Numbered from the stretch's first letter, positions 37,612 to 50,794 are shown. The stretch is DNA of 64,000 nt from Siderastrea radians (GCA_964017195.1 OZ024891.1:4893494-4957493); one strand, 5' to 3'. Notes: generated from the sequence alone by a model not told the origin. Numbers and translations are program-made.

Positions 37612-39965
37612 TAGATCCTTTCCTTTTCTTTTAATTTTGTTGCTTTTTAATGGCATTTGCTGTTTTATTAGTCTAGAGGAAAAATTCTCACCATTATGTT
37701 ACTGCTCAAACCAGAGACGTGACCAATCCATTGCAGTATTGCAATAATGGTGTTTCAAAATACCGAGGCCAATCATTATTGACCGATCCAACAGCTAAAC
37801 TTCCGTTGTGAGGGCACTTCAGTGCTTAAACAAAGTGAGCTGCTCTAAACTATGGAAATTTTAGTGGCTCCTCAGAGATTTTAGCTGAAATAAATTAGAT
37901 ATTTGGCAGTGCACCTCCGTGAATCACGGAGTCAGTCCATGGTGTTTCTTGAATTTAGGTAGGAAAAATCTCTGATGAGATTGCAGAAATTATTTTAGGT
38001 ACGGAAAGTCATGTTTTGCAGTCTAAAATAGGTTTAGGGTGTGAGAAACAGACAGCAAACTCACCAAAAGTTCCGAGGGTGGGTAAACCACAAGGGTTTG
38101 CGGTTTTGTACTTGTTATGCATGGTTGACAATATGAAAGAGTAAGATTTCTTTTACGGAAACTTTAAAGTTAAAAGTTAATTCTAATTCTTTCGACACAG
38201 ACAATTATGCATCAGTCTAAGCTATATCATTACCGTTTGAACTCTTTAGAACCCGATGACAAAATTCTAGATAACGTGCTAAGTAGTGGTTACTGGGAAA
38301 GAAACCACAATCCGGCCTTTTAAAACATGACAATAGTCGGTTATTTGTATTGTTTTATCACCAGTTGGTAATATCATATAAAAGCGTGGGAAATATTGCT
38401 GCATTTGTGCTGAAAGGTGCCTGCCACACCAAATTAGTCTTTTGTGGTCTTACCATTGTTAACAACGATTAATCCTTTTTTGGCTTTCAATCAAGTGCTA
38501 CATAGGAATAGATCGATGAATGTTTGGTTTTTCCCGTGATTTAAAGATAAATTTGGACATTTGAAAACTTAGCCGATTAAAAATGATCATGGGCACATTT
38601 TGTGGCTCATACATTCAATACTGTAATAGCTGAGGATTTTTGTCGTTCGTTAACCTGTTTTTAGTCCAACAGATTGCTATGAATTCCACAATTCATTTCC
38701 TGATAGACAGCAATGCATCGCACGTATTTAACGGCAAAAGGAAGTCAGCTTATTGAATAAAGTACAGTTCAAGTTTGAGCGAGGTATAAATGATATATAT
38801 TGCTATCCTCAAATATTTGATACTTCTGCAACTGTTTGCTTCTTGATTCTCGTTTTTATTCCAAACAGCTCCCACCTCGTTAGTGACCATTTTCAAGCGT
38901 TAGATTAAATTTCTCGCGCTTTTCTTCGCTATGTCCCTTTGTGAGCTTTTGCACTGTGATTTCCCCACGTTTTACAAAGCTCTGGAGGACCCATAAGACA
39001 CATAAAAACCACAAAATACATGGAATTAAAATTATAGCTAAAACCACACGTATGTTAATTGCAATTTCATTTTATCGGCGACTCAAGGCTAAACTTCTAG
39101 CTTCTGTACTAACTGACTTTAATCAGGCCGACTTGCTATCCACGGGCTTTAATTCAAGACTCGTCGAGAAAATTTCGCAACCGTAACAGAACCTGAATCT
39201 TTCAAAACATTTAAGATTAAAAGTACGTGAAAAGGAATTAAAGGTTTAAGCCGAGTTTTCTGGGTGAACACTGAGAGCTACGTTTTAAGTCCTGTTTTTT
39301 TGTATGTGGTCGGCCTTCCGGCTTCTTAGCCAATGAGATCGCTTTTCTGTTTTCAGGCACCGATATCCTGAGTTGGAGGGTTTTCAGGCCCGGGTCAGCG
39401 TGGGTAGAGTACCACTAGCAAAAACCTTAAAAAGCACATACATAACTTCAAATCAGAGAGAAGTTTGAATCAAATTAATTAAACATATCCAAGGAACAAA
39501 ATCAAAATGACTTAATAAAAAATAAAGCTAACAGTCACCAGGAACTCGAGGTCGAATGCGATCACGAAGAAAAGTTCAGGCCTATATTAACAAAGGAAAT
39601 TTAATTTTCTAGGCGCAGGAAAATACATTTGAATTATGCTATTAAAAAAGCTTATTTTGTAAACTGTAGCCTTAGAATTCTAAGCTGAAAGACACAGGAA
39701 AGTTATGAAGGAAAAGTCTAGAATTCATTTTAACACATTTTTCTGTTTGCATAAATAAATTACCCCTCCAGCCCGTTCACATGCGAAGCACGCTGGCTAA
39801 GTATTTTTAATGATATTATAAATTTGTTGTGATGGTTTGAGCACAAACAGTGAAAAGGTAATAAAAACAGAATCAAAATGGCAAAATTCGGGACTTAAGC
39901 TCAGGTAGAATGTTCTTGACGCACGCTTTCTTGCGCGCGTGACAAAGAAACGGCGGAAGCTGAAT
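37612..39965. other. Intergenic, no gene seen
   Basis: AT-rich DNA between the hAT-like element and array gene 3. No coding frame, RNA gene or clear repeat boundary could be supported; the 81-codon frame at 38941 starts at a non-ATG codon and is unremarkable. Confidence 0.4.
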
Positions 39966-39993
39966 ATGCAAATGACGCCAGTTATTATATAAG
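39966..39993 (+). promoter_or_regulatory. Core promoter of array gene 3 (octamer, CRE-like site, TATA)
   Basis: Within 28 bp: a perfect octamer ATGCAAAT (39966-39973), overlapping TGACGCCA (39973-39980, one base from a CRE/ATF site) and TATATAAG (39986-39993). The ATG is at 40157, so a leader of about 130-140 nt is implied. Confidence 0.55.
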
Positions 39994-40156
39994 CCAAAGC
40001 TTCCCTGCGGCTTGCCACAACAAAGATACCAGCCACCGCACTTGGATTGTAGGTCTGAGGAAGATATTGAGCCGGTCACTTGAAACAAGTACTGCTCGAC
40101 ACGCAACTCACTTGCAAACTGTTTGTGTATCGTAAACTGTGAAGATCTCTCGAGGA

Positions 40157-40486
40157 ATGGCTCTGACAAAATCTGTGAGCTGCGATCATATCTCAGTGAC
40201 TAAAAGTTCTGCGAAACAAGTGCGATGGTCCATAGAGTTGGAAGAAATCTTTTACTTTACACCACCTAAACCTAGGAGAAAAAGCATCACAGAAAGATTG
40301 CGGGAATTCAAGGACAAGGCGAATGATCTCGCTGACAGAACTTTTCGGCCAAATGTACATTTTATCAACAGAGCTTCGCGCTGCGACTCGACGTTCCGAA
40401 GGGGAAACTCGATCGATTGGGACTACGACCTGAATCGCCAGTGGGATGAACTGTTTGAGCTCTTCAAACAAACAAGCAATGAGTAA
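40157..40486 (+). CDS. Small intronless protein with RVxF-like PP1 docking motif, array gene 3
   Basis: Encodes 109 residues, the shortest and simplest copy. KQVRWSIELEEIFYFTP is at about residues 21-37. The basic predicted helix RRKSITERLREFKDKANDL and the following ADRTF parallel genes 1 and 2. The C-terminal RQWDELFELF is nearly at the end of the protein, so the WDxLFE motif may be a second functional site. There are no membrane or export signals. The open frame extends upstream only to a GTG; the first ATG (MALTKSVSC) is taken. Its upstream core promoter is the clearest of the array. Function is inferred as a PP1 regulatory or targeting peptide. Confidence 0.75.
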   Translation: MALTKSVSCDHISVTKSSAKQVRWSIELEEIFYFTPPKPRRKSITERLREFKDKANDLADRTFRPNVHFINRASRCDSTFRRGNSIDWDYDLNRQWDELFELFKQTSNE

Positions 40487-41675
40487 TTAGAAGAGAAGAA
40501 AACTCGAAAGAGGGACGGCAGATTTATAAATGTGCGTCTTTTATAATTTGAAGAAGATTGAACGCAACCTTGCAAGCCCTGCAAGTTGAAGCCTTGAAGC
40601 GACAAACGAAGCAGAGAAGCTGAAATTAACTGACGATGCTGAAACGTATTTTAGAGCTGGATGTTATCTACAGCTACTGAAGTAAACATTAATAGATTGA
40701 CTAAGGTTTCTCGACCTTAACTGATAGGAAGGCAGATAGAAGAAAATTGCTGAGCTGGTCGGCCACGCACGGCGGACTTTCACGAAACGCCTCGAAATCA
40801 ACAATTGAAAGCGATCAAACAAACGTTGAACGAAGACTGAGGTGCGAAAAAAAATAAAATGCGTAATTTAAAATCGATCACTATGTTTCAGAATCGAGAT
40901 AAAAACTAATAATATATTTATATATTTTTCAAAAATATAAAATAGTGTGGGCGAAGTTCTGTAACCTAAAATAGAAAGAAATTCAATCACGGCGGCAAAC
41001 CGATCATAAATATTCGCCGCGCGAGATGGATTATCTAATCGTGTGCGAGAAGAAATATTTGGTAAATACTTGCATTATACCACTAACTTGTGATGAACTG
41101 AAAAGTTGCAGTTTTTTAGGAATATATTGACGTTAGATCATGTAAAACTAAGCAAAAGACAGGTTAAGAAAATAAAAGTTGTAAAAATTAAAGAAGTGAT
41201 TATTTCGTGTCACATCCCGTATATTGATTAGTTTATATTGGTTATTTTTAGAGGCATCTCAATATTAAGCGATATGCAAATTGATAAAAGCTTTTTGTAA
41301 GTATAATAAAATAAAGAAAACATTGATGGTCTGTACAGAAAACCAGATATGTTTGTTTATATTGCTCGAAATTGCTTCAAAATTTCTATATAATATTTCT
41401 TTCTGTGAACTTGTTTTTTTTTTAAACACGAACAGCAACTGCTTAGCTACGCGGTAGACGAAATTTTTGCTATTAAATTATTTGAAATTTTAATTTCAAT
41501 TTTCTTTGTTGACCAACTGGTGTGCTGGGTTTTAGTACGAATTCCTGAAACACTAATTAGTTGCAAATTTATCCAACCTTGCGTGGTAAAACAACCGCCA
41601 TCACCCGTTTAGGGCCTGAATACGAAAATCCTGCTTTTCAGTTTGTGCAATGCATCTGAAAAAGGCTAAAGAAAA

Positions 41676-42020
41676 ATGGTGCGATTTAAATTTAAAATTC
41701 AGTCATCACCGGTTTTTCTGTTCGCATTAAAACTGTCAAATGAATCGAGTGCATGCATACAAAATGAATTGAAGTCTTTGCCGCTTCCGAAGCAATTTGC
41801 TAAAAAAAGGAACATTCTCCATAAAGGAAGTAAGCCTTATTGTATTGATGCTTTTGGTTACTTTAGTAATTCGATGTCAAAGTTGTGTAATCGTGTTGAA
41901 AATCATGAACCAAATGTTGTTCGAGAAAAACAGAAAAGAGTAGCTGGAAACAGTGACACGTCAATTGTATTTAGCGTTTTCTTTAAGAACAAAAGAAAGA
42001 TTTCAAACACTGTTAGGTAA
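41676..42020 (+). CDS. Hypothetical 114-residue ORF
   Basis: ATG frame in AT-rich DNA 1.2 kb after array gene 3, basic and Ser/Asn-rich (MVRFKFKIQSS..., KNKRKISNTVR). It lacks the array family motifs and has no clear promoter. The length is a little beyond chance for this composition. It could be an unrelated small gene or chance. The rest of 40487-43444 shows AATAAA signals (40854, 41308) and nothing else I can support. Confidence 0.2.
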   Translation: MVRFKFKIQSSPVFLFALKLSNESSACIQNELKSLPLPKQFAKKRNILHKGSKPYCIDAFGYFSNSMSKLCNRVENHEPNVVREKQKRVAGNSDTSIVFSVFFKNKRKISNTVR

Positions 42021-43444
42021 CAAAAGTACTTGCATCTAAGCGTGAGCTTCCGGGATTAATTAACCAAAAAAGGAACCCATTTTCTTAAAAAAGAAGCGTT
42101 GTACCAAAAAAAAAAAACAAAACAAAACATTCCACACACGATTAGAAACGTGACCGTTGAACATCTAATCTTTGCTTTGTAACATCAAGATAAAAACTGA
42201 ACATGAAGAATGAAGTAAAAGATAACATGTAAACAAAAGAAGTGGATCGACATTTGGCGCAATGTTTTCACGGGCTCAAACATCTTTCCAGAGTTGATCT
42301 TTGTTTTGTCAAGATAAATTGCACAATTACAAATATTTAAAATTACACTTTAATGTGACTCCCAGGGAAGAAATATAATGGAGATTTACTTCACATGTGA
42401 CACTATTGTTTGATATATTGAAACGATTTTTGGGATAATCCAGAGGTTTTTCTTGACAAATCATGGAGTTTTGTATTAAACTATCCATCTCAGTTATGTG
42501 TGCAAGTCTCTTCAGGTATTTCATTATCTAGTGGTATATATATTCGGCTACCTGCTAAAAACACCCGTAAACAAAACAGTCCTTAGCTCGTAACTAAGTT
42601 TCTTTAGCATTGCATGCATACTCTTAAAACAATTTTGATTCAACAAAATGTTTCCTGTTTAGGGACGTAAATTTCCTGTCAGGACTCCCATGAATTTCCG
42701 AATTGCTTTAAGCCACTTTCATGAGGCCTCATGATCAGTGGTCATAAATGAAAAAGAGCAGTTACCTTCGAGCAGAACACAGAAACACTCAATTTTATGC
42801 GGACGGTTTTGCCCACACCTTGCGTTTGTAACATAAGGTGGCTTTTGAAGGTATCCCAGAGTTCTTGGCTAGTGAGGATTAAAGCATGGCTTCCTTTGAT
42901 CTAGTTTGTGTGACTTTCCTTCTTACATTTTGTAAGTCTCAATAGAAGACGAATAAAAGCGTCGATGAAGAAGTTTAAGATAAATCAGAAATGGCGGATT
43001 GTCTGTTCCTTTGAAATTCAGTACGAATTTCTTAAAATCGTGGAACCAGTTTGGGAGAATTTCGTAAGATTACGGGAGCGCTGCAAGTTGCATTGGGATT
43101 GTACTAGTTTTGCAAGGAAAATATCTCAACGCTAAGCAACTGTTCGAGTTGATGACGGCATTACTTTGATTTAGTGCAGAAAACATGACGCGTTGGTAAA
43201 ATTAAGGTAACAAAAATTGCTCCCGACCCACCCCAAGAGAAACCTCAAATTCTCTTACCCAGCCGTACCTTGATCATGAAATGCTGCATTTGCCACTTTA
43301 AACACAGAATACGGTCTGAAACGGAACAAAATTGTAAAAAGCCTCTGTTTCATGAAAGATGGTATCAGCTTAGCAATCTTAGCAAGTTTGACAACGTTAC
43401 GTTTGAATAAAAAGTTACTTAATTCCAACTCTTCACAATTCGAG

Positions 43445-44050
43445 AAAAATCTACGGAAACGCCTCTATTTAGAACACCCTGCTAGCGGAGCCTTTCTTAA
43501 ACTCCGTGAGAGAAAAGAAAAACTCTGCAGAAATCGAGTCAAGTCTTTCAAGTCGCTGCAGCCCCAACTTCTAGGCTAGCCAATCCGGTTTTCTATCGTC
43601 AAAAGTAACCGTCAAACCGGTATTTTCCCTGCGCGCATAAATTTTGTTGATAAACCGAAGATCAAAACTAAGCCCACCGTACCAAAAGCAAAATGAAGTC
43701 TAATTGCGCGAGTTTCGAACCTGGCGTGCGTTTCTCAAAAGCCCCGAAGCATTTCGGGCCGCGGGCACGATAATTCACACTGTATCTTGTAAACAAAGGA
43801 GCATGAAACTTAGTTAAACATTGGTTAAACATTTATTAGTTAAGAATTCCTTATCTTAAAGACAAGCTAAAAAAACAGCTTTGTAGATTAACTGATTCAT
43901 ATTTTTACGAATGGCTTTTCGGGGCTTTCGAGAAACGCGCCCCTGCTCTGGGCTCAATAAAGACTTGACTCGATTTCTGCAGAGTCTTTCTTTTCTCTCG
44001 TGGAGATTTAAGAAAGGCTCTGCTAGCAGGGTGTATTTAGAAAAGCTAAT
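43445..44050. mobile_element. Inverted-repeat element with about 90-bp arms
   Basis: The left arm 43445-43545 (CACCCTGCTAGCGGAGCC...ACTCTGCAGAAATCGAGTC) is repeated inverted at about 43965-44050. Inside, GCGTTTCTCAAAAGCCCCG (43731) and CGGGGCTTTCGAGAAACGCG (43920) form a second inverted pair. This is non-coding repeat material. Confidence 0.6.
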
Positions 44051-46617
44051 ACAAGGAAAGGTAAGTTCCCCGACCAATTATCCAACCGATGTCAATTTTA
44101 GGTTTCATTTTCTAAAATAAAGCATGTAAACAGCAATTAAATCATTGCTAATATCGTTCAAAACATCAAATAAATCCTGGCTTTCACAAGCGACACGCTC
44201 AAGTGCAAGCACGGACGCTGAGAAAGGCTGACGCTGAGAAAGGCAGGGCAGGTACAATCGACAGCTCAAGGTCAGTTTGACTGTGTTTGTAAGGCCTCGT
44301 GCGCTCAGTAAAACATACGTTGTAGCTTTTCACTAGCGGCGCTGAGGCGCAAACGTAAGGATAACATTTTCCTCTTTCTCGTACTTGTAACTACGCTTAT
44401 GACAAGTGATTCCTAATGAAAGGCGGTTAAAGGGGCATTGTCATGGCGATTTTCCAGTTTTTGGTCCAACATTGGTTAAATTTATATAGACGTTACATCA
44501 TTGCCTCAATCATACGCGAGTTGCCTCTAGACCACTAACAGGACGATATCAAAAAATGTTCCTGGGAAAAACGAGTCAAATTCAGTTCATCAACCACTTT
44601 TGTCTACGACGAAGGGAAAGAACTTTACAAACGTCGGTCCACCTCTTTCAAGTTGGAATCCGTTTAAGTCCTGATATGAAAATACATATTCTCCTTACTG
44701 TTCTCCATGCATTTCTTATGGAACTAGTGAGGAGAATTTGTTCAAAATCTAGACATTTCATCCTTGGTGATCACTTTCTGTGTTCTCATCACTTTAATGT
44801 TTGAACAAGTAGTGATGGCGTTAAGAGAAATTTCATTTTTGTCACTGTTAGGGCTTAAAGGATTAGCATTTTCTGTGCACAACAAAAGCCATTTTTGACA
44901 AAACTGAACCATTATGTTCAAGTTTCTATTGATGTCTTTTGGCTTTTAAAACACTACTGAAAATAGGTGACACAGATGCCTTAAAAAGAACGTGAAGAAT
45001 GAGTGCGTTTTCCTCAGTCTTCCTTCCGATTATTTTATGACTTCACTTGTGCTGAACCAGGCTTTACCTTTTGGGAATTTTGTCTGCATTCCGAGTTGAA
45101 CAATCTCCTGAAGACATTCGTTCGACCCAAACTGAGACTACCAAAAAAAATCCAAGTCCCACACCTTCACAGCTGTTAATTTGCTATGACAACGAAAATA
45201 GTGACAACCTACATGACCACCAATCACGTGGTGTCTTCTATAAAGTAATATTTTGGTATCTCCTCCACGGCTTGTCCTTAGGATTATGATTTTGATTTGT
45301 CAGTTTTACTTTCCCAATCCTTGCCGTGAGCGTGATGCGGGAATAGGGACATGTACTGATTTATTTGCGACAGAAGACTGCTCAAACCCTTTGAAATTGT
45401 AAGCGTTAACTTTGCATTTTCATGTTCCCACAACGTTTTTTAAATATTAATGAAAATTTCTATTAGTCAGTATAGTTTAAGCTTGATTGCCAGTTGCGCG
45501 GAACACTTAACACATTCGAGAACGGGAATAACGATTAAGAACTGAGTAATACATCACGATTTGAACAGGAATGAGAGGCAGAAAACGCAGAAGCGTTGGT
45601 GTTTAGTCTTAATGACTCGATTGCCGTTTGAATGACGAAAGTTAAGGAAATTATCATGTCCCTAATGTCAAGTACGAAAAGAAGTCTTGAGGAGCAAATT
45701 CAAGGAACACATTGTATGTGACTGTTGTTATTTCTACCCAAAAGTAGAAATTTCATTGCCATTTTCTATAATTTACCAGAAACATTTGATTATTTCCACG
45801 GGTAGTTTCAAGAAAAAACCAAATTTAACTACGCATTCACGATCAGTTCACGAAGTAATGATTTGAGTGGTAATCCTAATTTGACGAAGATTCAAGAATC
45901 CTCAGGAAACATTATTTCGCAGCTTTTATGCGACTGTATCTGATAGCCATTTAATTTGGCGTCGTTGGCATATTGATATCCAAACAATTTCTGAAGAGCC
46001 TATGAGAGAAAACATGAGGGGAAGTAACCTTTTACAGAGCTATATACGATCTTATCTCCGCCAATCAAATGCTGTGTTTTGATATCAATGAGTTGACTGC
46101 TTATATGCAATTTAACATATTTTGCTGAGATTTATTTGTTTGTGAACTGGGATGTATCAATCCAGGGAACAAACATAAAATACCGAAAATAAAAGCACCA
46201 TAAATCCTCCCAAAATACCGACAACAGAAGCAACAAAAACTCCTACTTCATGGCCAAAAAAGGCTATTTGATTTTGTATGAAACGAATGCGTCGAAGATT
46301 TCTGTTCTAAACGAAACTTTGCACATACACACACAAACACACAGAAAACAGCTTGTATCATTTTTATCAGCAAGTAAATCGACAAGGAAGTAAACAAGAC
46401 ATCCCCCAAAGACACTGTTTTGACATTAACAGTGTATGTTATTAAAACAAAAAACGTCATTGAATTAGACTGAGGTGTATACGCGCATGTTATCATGCAT
46501 CACAAGCGAACACGAGATTTGCTCATTTGTATCGCATCACGTGCTAGTTATTATTCCCCCTCACGAATCACACATTTCACGTACAAATACGCTTCTAGAA
46601 AACATGTGTGTACGTGC
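44051..46617. other. Intergenic, no gene seen
   Basis: It holds a two-copy ACGCTGAGAAAGGC direct repeat (44215-44243) and a short TTG-start frame at 45071 (VEQSPEDIRSTQTETTKK) that could be an exon relic. Otherwise it is unassigned AT-rich DNA. Confidence 0.35.
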
Positions 46618-46646
46618 TATATGAGGGCATGTCTACTCAATAAAAG
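46618..46646 (+). promoter_or_regulatory. Candidate TATA region of array gene 4
   Basis: Two alternatives: TATATG (46618-46623) and AATAAAAG (46639-46646). The first would give a leader of about 30 nt to the ATG at 46679; the second would favour the internal ATG at 46763. Confidence 0.35.
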
Positions 46647-46678
46647 CCTTGTTACCTCGCGCTAGATTACATGATAGC

Positions 46679-47137
46679 ATGATTTTGGTGACAACACAGT
46701 TACATGTAGCACCAACACTGCAAAAGTACTCGTATTTTAAACAAATTGAAGTCTTTCGTAGAATGATGAAAAACTCAACGTTTTCAAAATTCAAGAGGAC
46801 AAAATCGAGCAAACCAGCCAGAACTAAGAAAAAGGTACACTGGTCTAAACAACTCGAGGAAATCTTCTTTTTCAATCCAGAACCTGAGAACAGCGTGCCA
46901 GCAGACGATTTACGTTTTGCAGAGATTCATAATTCTGCGCCAGAAAATCAACCAACAACAGAGTTGCAGATAAAGACAGCAACAATAACACCGGATGAAA
47001 CTTTCGCGTTACAGCGCCGACTAGAAAAAATGGCACTGGAAAATGAAGTCGCCTATTTCTCAACGGACAATTGCAAGCAACTTTCTTGGCGGAGAATTGT
47101 TGACGTTGAAAACGAGTCAATTGGCGACTGGGTGTAA
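46679..47137 (+). CDS. Small intronless protein with RVxF-like PP1 docking motif, array gene 4
   Basis: Encodes 152 residues from ATG 46679, or 124 from ATG 46763 (MMKNSTFSKFKR), which gives an N-terminus more like its relatives; the choice is open. The family core KKVHWSKQLEEIFFFNP is preceded by a basic stretch (KRTKSSKPARTKKK). The mid region is acidic and Pro/Thr-rich, unlike genes 1-3, and the basic helix is missing. The WDxLFE motif is not recognisable (only QLSWRRIVDVE), yet the protein ends in GDWV, exactly as gene 5 does. GDWV fits a class III PDZ-ligand pattern x-[DE]-x-hydrophobic. Genes 4 and 5 therefore form a subfamily. PP1 docking and PDZ binding are inferences. Confidence 0.7.
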   Translation: MILVTTQLHVAPTLQKYSYFKQIEVFRRMMKNSTFSKFKRTKSSKPARTKKKVHWSKQLEEIFFFNPEPENSVPADDLRFAEIHNSAPENQPTTELQIKTATITPDETFALQRRLEKMALENEVAYFSTDNCKQLSWRRIVDVENESIGDWV

Positions 47138-47726
47138 TAAACGCGGGGGAGGACGGACGCGGAATAAGTACGCTTCATTATGACAAGAAACAACATGCGA
47201 ATAGCAACTGCGGTTACGTTTGAATATTACAGCAGCTGACAGAAACTGTTTCAGGCCAATGCTGGATTTGCTGAAGAGGTTCTTGGTTGCTTAAAATGGT
47301 CTCCACTTTGCATGATGACACATAAAACGTGAGCTAAATGTTACTGTCAAAAAATCGAATCGGTTTCATAAAATTTTGGGCAGAAAATGCCCCCGACTTT
47401 ACAAAGAGGTTTCCAGTGAGCTGATCGAGCTCAGCTTACTAGAAGCAACACGCTTTGCTTACACCTCATAGCTAAAAGCTACTATTTTGAAGAAAAAGAA
47501 ACAAAAAAAAATCTTTACTAACGGACTCATGAACAGTGTCTATAGCGTTGTAAGTTTGGTATGGTATGTTTGGTACTTACATCAGTAAAAAAGGTGCAGA
47601 TAAAATCACAATTTATCCCATTTTTCAAAAGAGTGAAGAATAATTTTGATCTAAGCTATGTGTTAAATGAAATTATTTGTAAAATACTGATTAAATGCTA
47701 ATTTTTTGTCACAAGATTGACCTTTT

Positions 47727-47728
47727 GC

Positions 47729-47765
<37 letters not shown>
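47727..47765. repeat. (ATT)n microsatellite
   Basis: About 12 ATT units in the region after array gene 4; AATAAA near 47898 could be a distal poly(A) signal. Confidence 0.9.
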
Positions 47766-47773
<8 letters not shown>

Positions 47774-48197
47774 ATTATTGTCAATGTTGTTAAGACACAT
47801 TAAAGAATGATATCAGTTAATATCAAGATGAACAAGCTGTTTGTGATGTCGGAACTTAATTTAATTGTTTATGTGGCACGCATGCGTTATGTTCACTGAA
47901 TAAAATGATAGAATTTTTTTTTTTGCTGACCTAGACCTCTTATCTTTTGCCCACGTCCGAAGGTGAGAAGAGACCGAAGGCTCTGGGTAGAGAATGAACA
48001 TAATTTCAGACATGTCAGAGTTGCTATTAGCTGCTTTTTCGAAGCGATGTATTTTTGATGAATATTTGTTAACAGTTCTCATCCAGGCTTTTATCCTTGG
48101 TTTCAAAATAAGGCGAGATGCAAATTGGCAAATAGCCTATCCGCAGTAAACTACGCACGCCACCATTTCGGATGTACTTAGCAACATGGTAACAGTT

Positions 48198-48512
48198 TCA
48201 ATAACTTGGCGATGCTTTTGGTGACGTCAAAGAGACCCGCCTCGAGAACCAAGTAAACACATTCAACACAGATTTCCTTGGACATCGGAACCCTTTGGAA
48301 GCCGAAATTTTCCTCAGTATCTTATCTTCTAAGGTCTCCATGTCTTCTTGATTGGTGAAAGGAATAAAGCCCGCATTTTTGGAGGCATCCTCGACCCCGA
48401 AGAGAGACTCGCGTTGAAGAGAAGGACTGTAGATTCGAGAAAACCGCTGGGCAATAACACCTGGATGTTTTCTTATTTTGATACAGTTACCACTTTCGGT
48501 GGTAAATCCCAA
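48198..48512 (-). other. Protein-like open frame without ATG start
   Basis: 104 codons open on the minus strand from a TTG. Composition is protein-like (IAQRFSRIYSPSLQRESLFG, FTNQEDMETLEDKILRK). The neighbouring 47940-48120 also reads like dispersed repeat. It could be a transposon or retrogene relic; I do not recognise it. No other gene is seen in 47138-50132. Confidence 0.2.
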
Positions 48513-50132
48513 CCGAAATTAGCCTGAGACTGAAAATTGGGAGGGCTAATATTAAGGCTATTCTAAGAATTTTTTCTATCAACATCGTTTAATTTGCATC
48601 ATAGAGTACTGTAGACGAAATTGTTTGGAATTAAGACTAATAAGGTAATTAACAACTTTGGGCCAAATATATGATGAAAATAGTAACACAGCAAGATGTG
48701 GGTTAATAATTCAATATGTTTTCACACTACATTGTGTAAAATAAAAATAAAAAAGTAAAACATGAAATTTCTACTTAGTTTTACTCTGAATATCAAAGTT
48801 TGTAAATTCTAATTTTACTAATTTTATTACCTGCCTTCTAGTAATCTTTGTCTGAGGTTTTGCAGATTCTACAAAAAAAAAAACGTCGTTTTTTGTTATC
48901 TTATACTTATAGTCTTTACAAACGCCATAAATTATAACTGAATGTCAAGGGAAGCTTATCCACCCTGGTTTAGATTTAAGCTATTTTTAGTTTGTTTTCA
49001 TTTCCCATTGTCTATCCTCTCTTTCAGTATTAATGTAATCTATCATAATAATTAATTCAAACCACAGCAGATACATTCATGAACAGCCCTCATTCGAGGG
49101 TAGTGGATTCGACTCCCGACAGGAACTCGAAATCTTCCATTTGAAGGCCCATGCCCATGCAAAACAGAATACTGTTTTATTAACTAAATATCTGAGCTTA
49201 ACGTTTTCAATTTCTATGCGCCAGTTATACCTATATCAAATTGTACGAAAGATGTGTAAGTGTTTCAGTAACTTTATCAGTCAGATTTCTTTCTCGTGTA
49301 AGCCCTCTGCTCAAATACACTGAAAATTCAAAAGTTCTGTTTCATCCCCCAAATAGGGCTGTTTCCGTGAGTAAAAGACAGCAGAAATAATTTGGGGATC
49401 ACTGAATTTGGCCCTCCTTAGTAAGGCCACAGTAGTACTGGTCTTAGAAGCAAGGCTGTCACCAAAAAGGCTCAATTGAGTTCCCTTGTCTTGCTCCAAT
49501 TATGATAAAAATAATTTTACAAAGGGTCGAATTAGCTTAGGGTATCAGGGCTAATTAGTAATTTGGGGCTGAAAAAGATACTTAAGAGGTTTAGAGGTCC
49601 AGGGGTTAGGCCTAAAAATACAGGGTCCGGGGTTCCAACACAGAAAAATTGAGGCACTAAGGCTCCAGTGCACGTGATTTACGACATGGCTCCATTTAGC
49701 CAGAATCATCTTTTCTGCTCCAAGTAAACTGGAAAAGATTTGGGCTCCGGGCTTCATGCAATGGGCTCACGGTCCAAAAACACAGACACGCAAGCACAGG
49801 CGCTGTAGCGAAGGAACCTCACGTTTATGGGCGGAGATTTAGATTTCCATATCTTCTAGTTAGCAATAGAAAAATGAGTTGTCTCTTGTATTTTAAATTT
49901 GTCATTTGGATTTGTTTCGTAACATGTCCTAATTATAAATGATAACAAAATAGCTAAGGTTCCTTTAATTAAGCACAATCCAATTATAGATCTACTTTTT
50001 TACCAAATAACTGGGCTAACTAATATTGCTAATACATAATTGCCATGGCACCAAAATAATAATCACGATAGGACCGAAAATTCATGACAACAAAAACCCT
50101 GATTTTAGCGCGACAATTTTAGCAATCTTAAT

Positions 50133-50445
50133 GCCCGTTTGCACTGCGATTTTTTATGTGATTTTTGTCGCACTCTCCAATACAACTTTTGTCGCAAGTG
50201 TGTGAACTAGCGGCGATTTCGCTGCGATTTTGGGTGCGGTGCAATTTCCCAAAAATCGCTGCCAAGTTGTATCAAGTTGCCTCAAGTTTCGAGCACTTCG
50301 AAACATGTGCGATATCGCGGCGACTTATCGCTCAGAAATCGCCGCTACTTTGCAGGCGCGATGTAATGATGCAACTTGAGCGCGTCAAAAACTGCATTGA
50401 AAAGTGCGTCAAAGGTTGCATCAAAAATCGCATGTGTAAACGGGC
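50133..50445. mobile_element. MITE with GCCCGTTT terminal inverted repeats
   Basis: GCCCGTTTGCACTGCGATTTT at the left mirrors the right end, read inverted as GCCCGTTTACACATGCGAT. It is about 313 bp, with internal GCGATTT words and no transposase. The terminus style resembles hAT-derived MITEs; the target duplication is unclear. Confidence 0.6.
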
Positions 50446-50727
50446 CTCTAGCAAGCTCAAATGGAATTATCCCGGGTAATATAGCAATTCATGCAGCGAT
50501 CTCACACGTCAGCTTCACTATGGAAACCAAACTGTAAAACTTGTTACATTCATAAACGAATTATTCTTTGTTAGCTAAGATCTATTATTTAGAAGCAAAG
50601 CATTCTCCAAGATAAAAATACCACCCATGTGGGCGGAAGATCATTGTTATCAACATTTTGGAAACTAGGAGAAATAGGCAAAACACACGAGCGTCCGGTG
50701 TCTTTGCTGTCATACAAACGCTGCGAC

Positions 50728-50733
50728 TTATAA
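50728..50733 (+). promoter_or_regulatory. TATA-like box of array gene 5
   Basis: TTATAA in CTTATAACG, 62-67 bp before the ATG at 50795. TGACGCCA, also found in the gene 3 promoter, occurs at 50771, which would be in the leader. Confidence 0.4.
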
Positions 50734-50794
50734 CGTAGAAAACGTCTCCCACAGATAGATCTTGAAAAGTGACGCCAAAACTTGAATTACGCTC

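Noticed and set aside
49085..49150. tRNA B-box-like GGATTCGACTCCC
   Set aside because: No matching A-box or foldable cloverleaf nearby; too weak to call.
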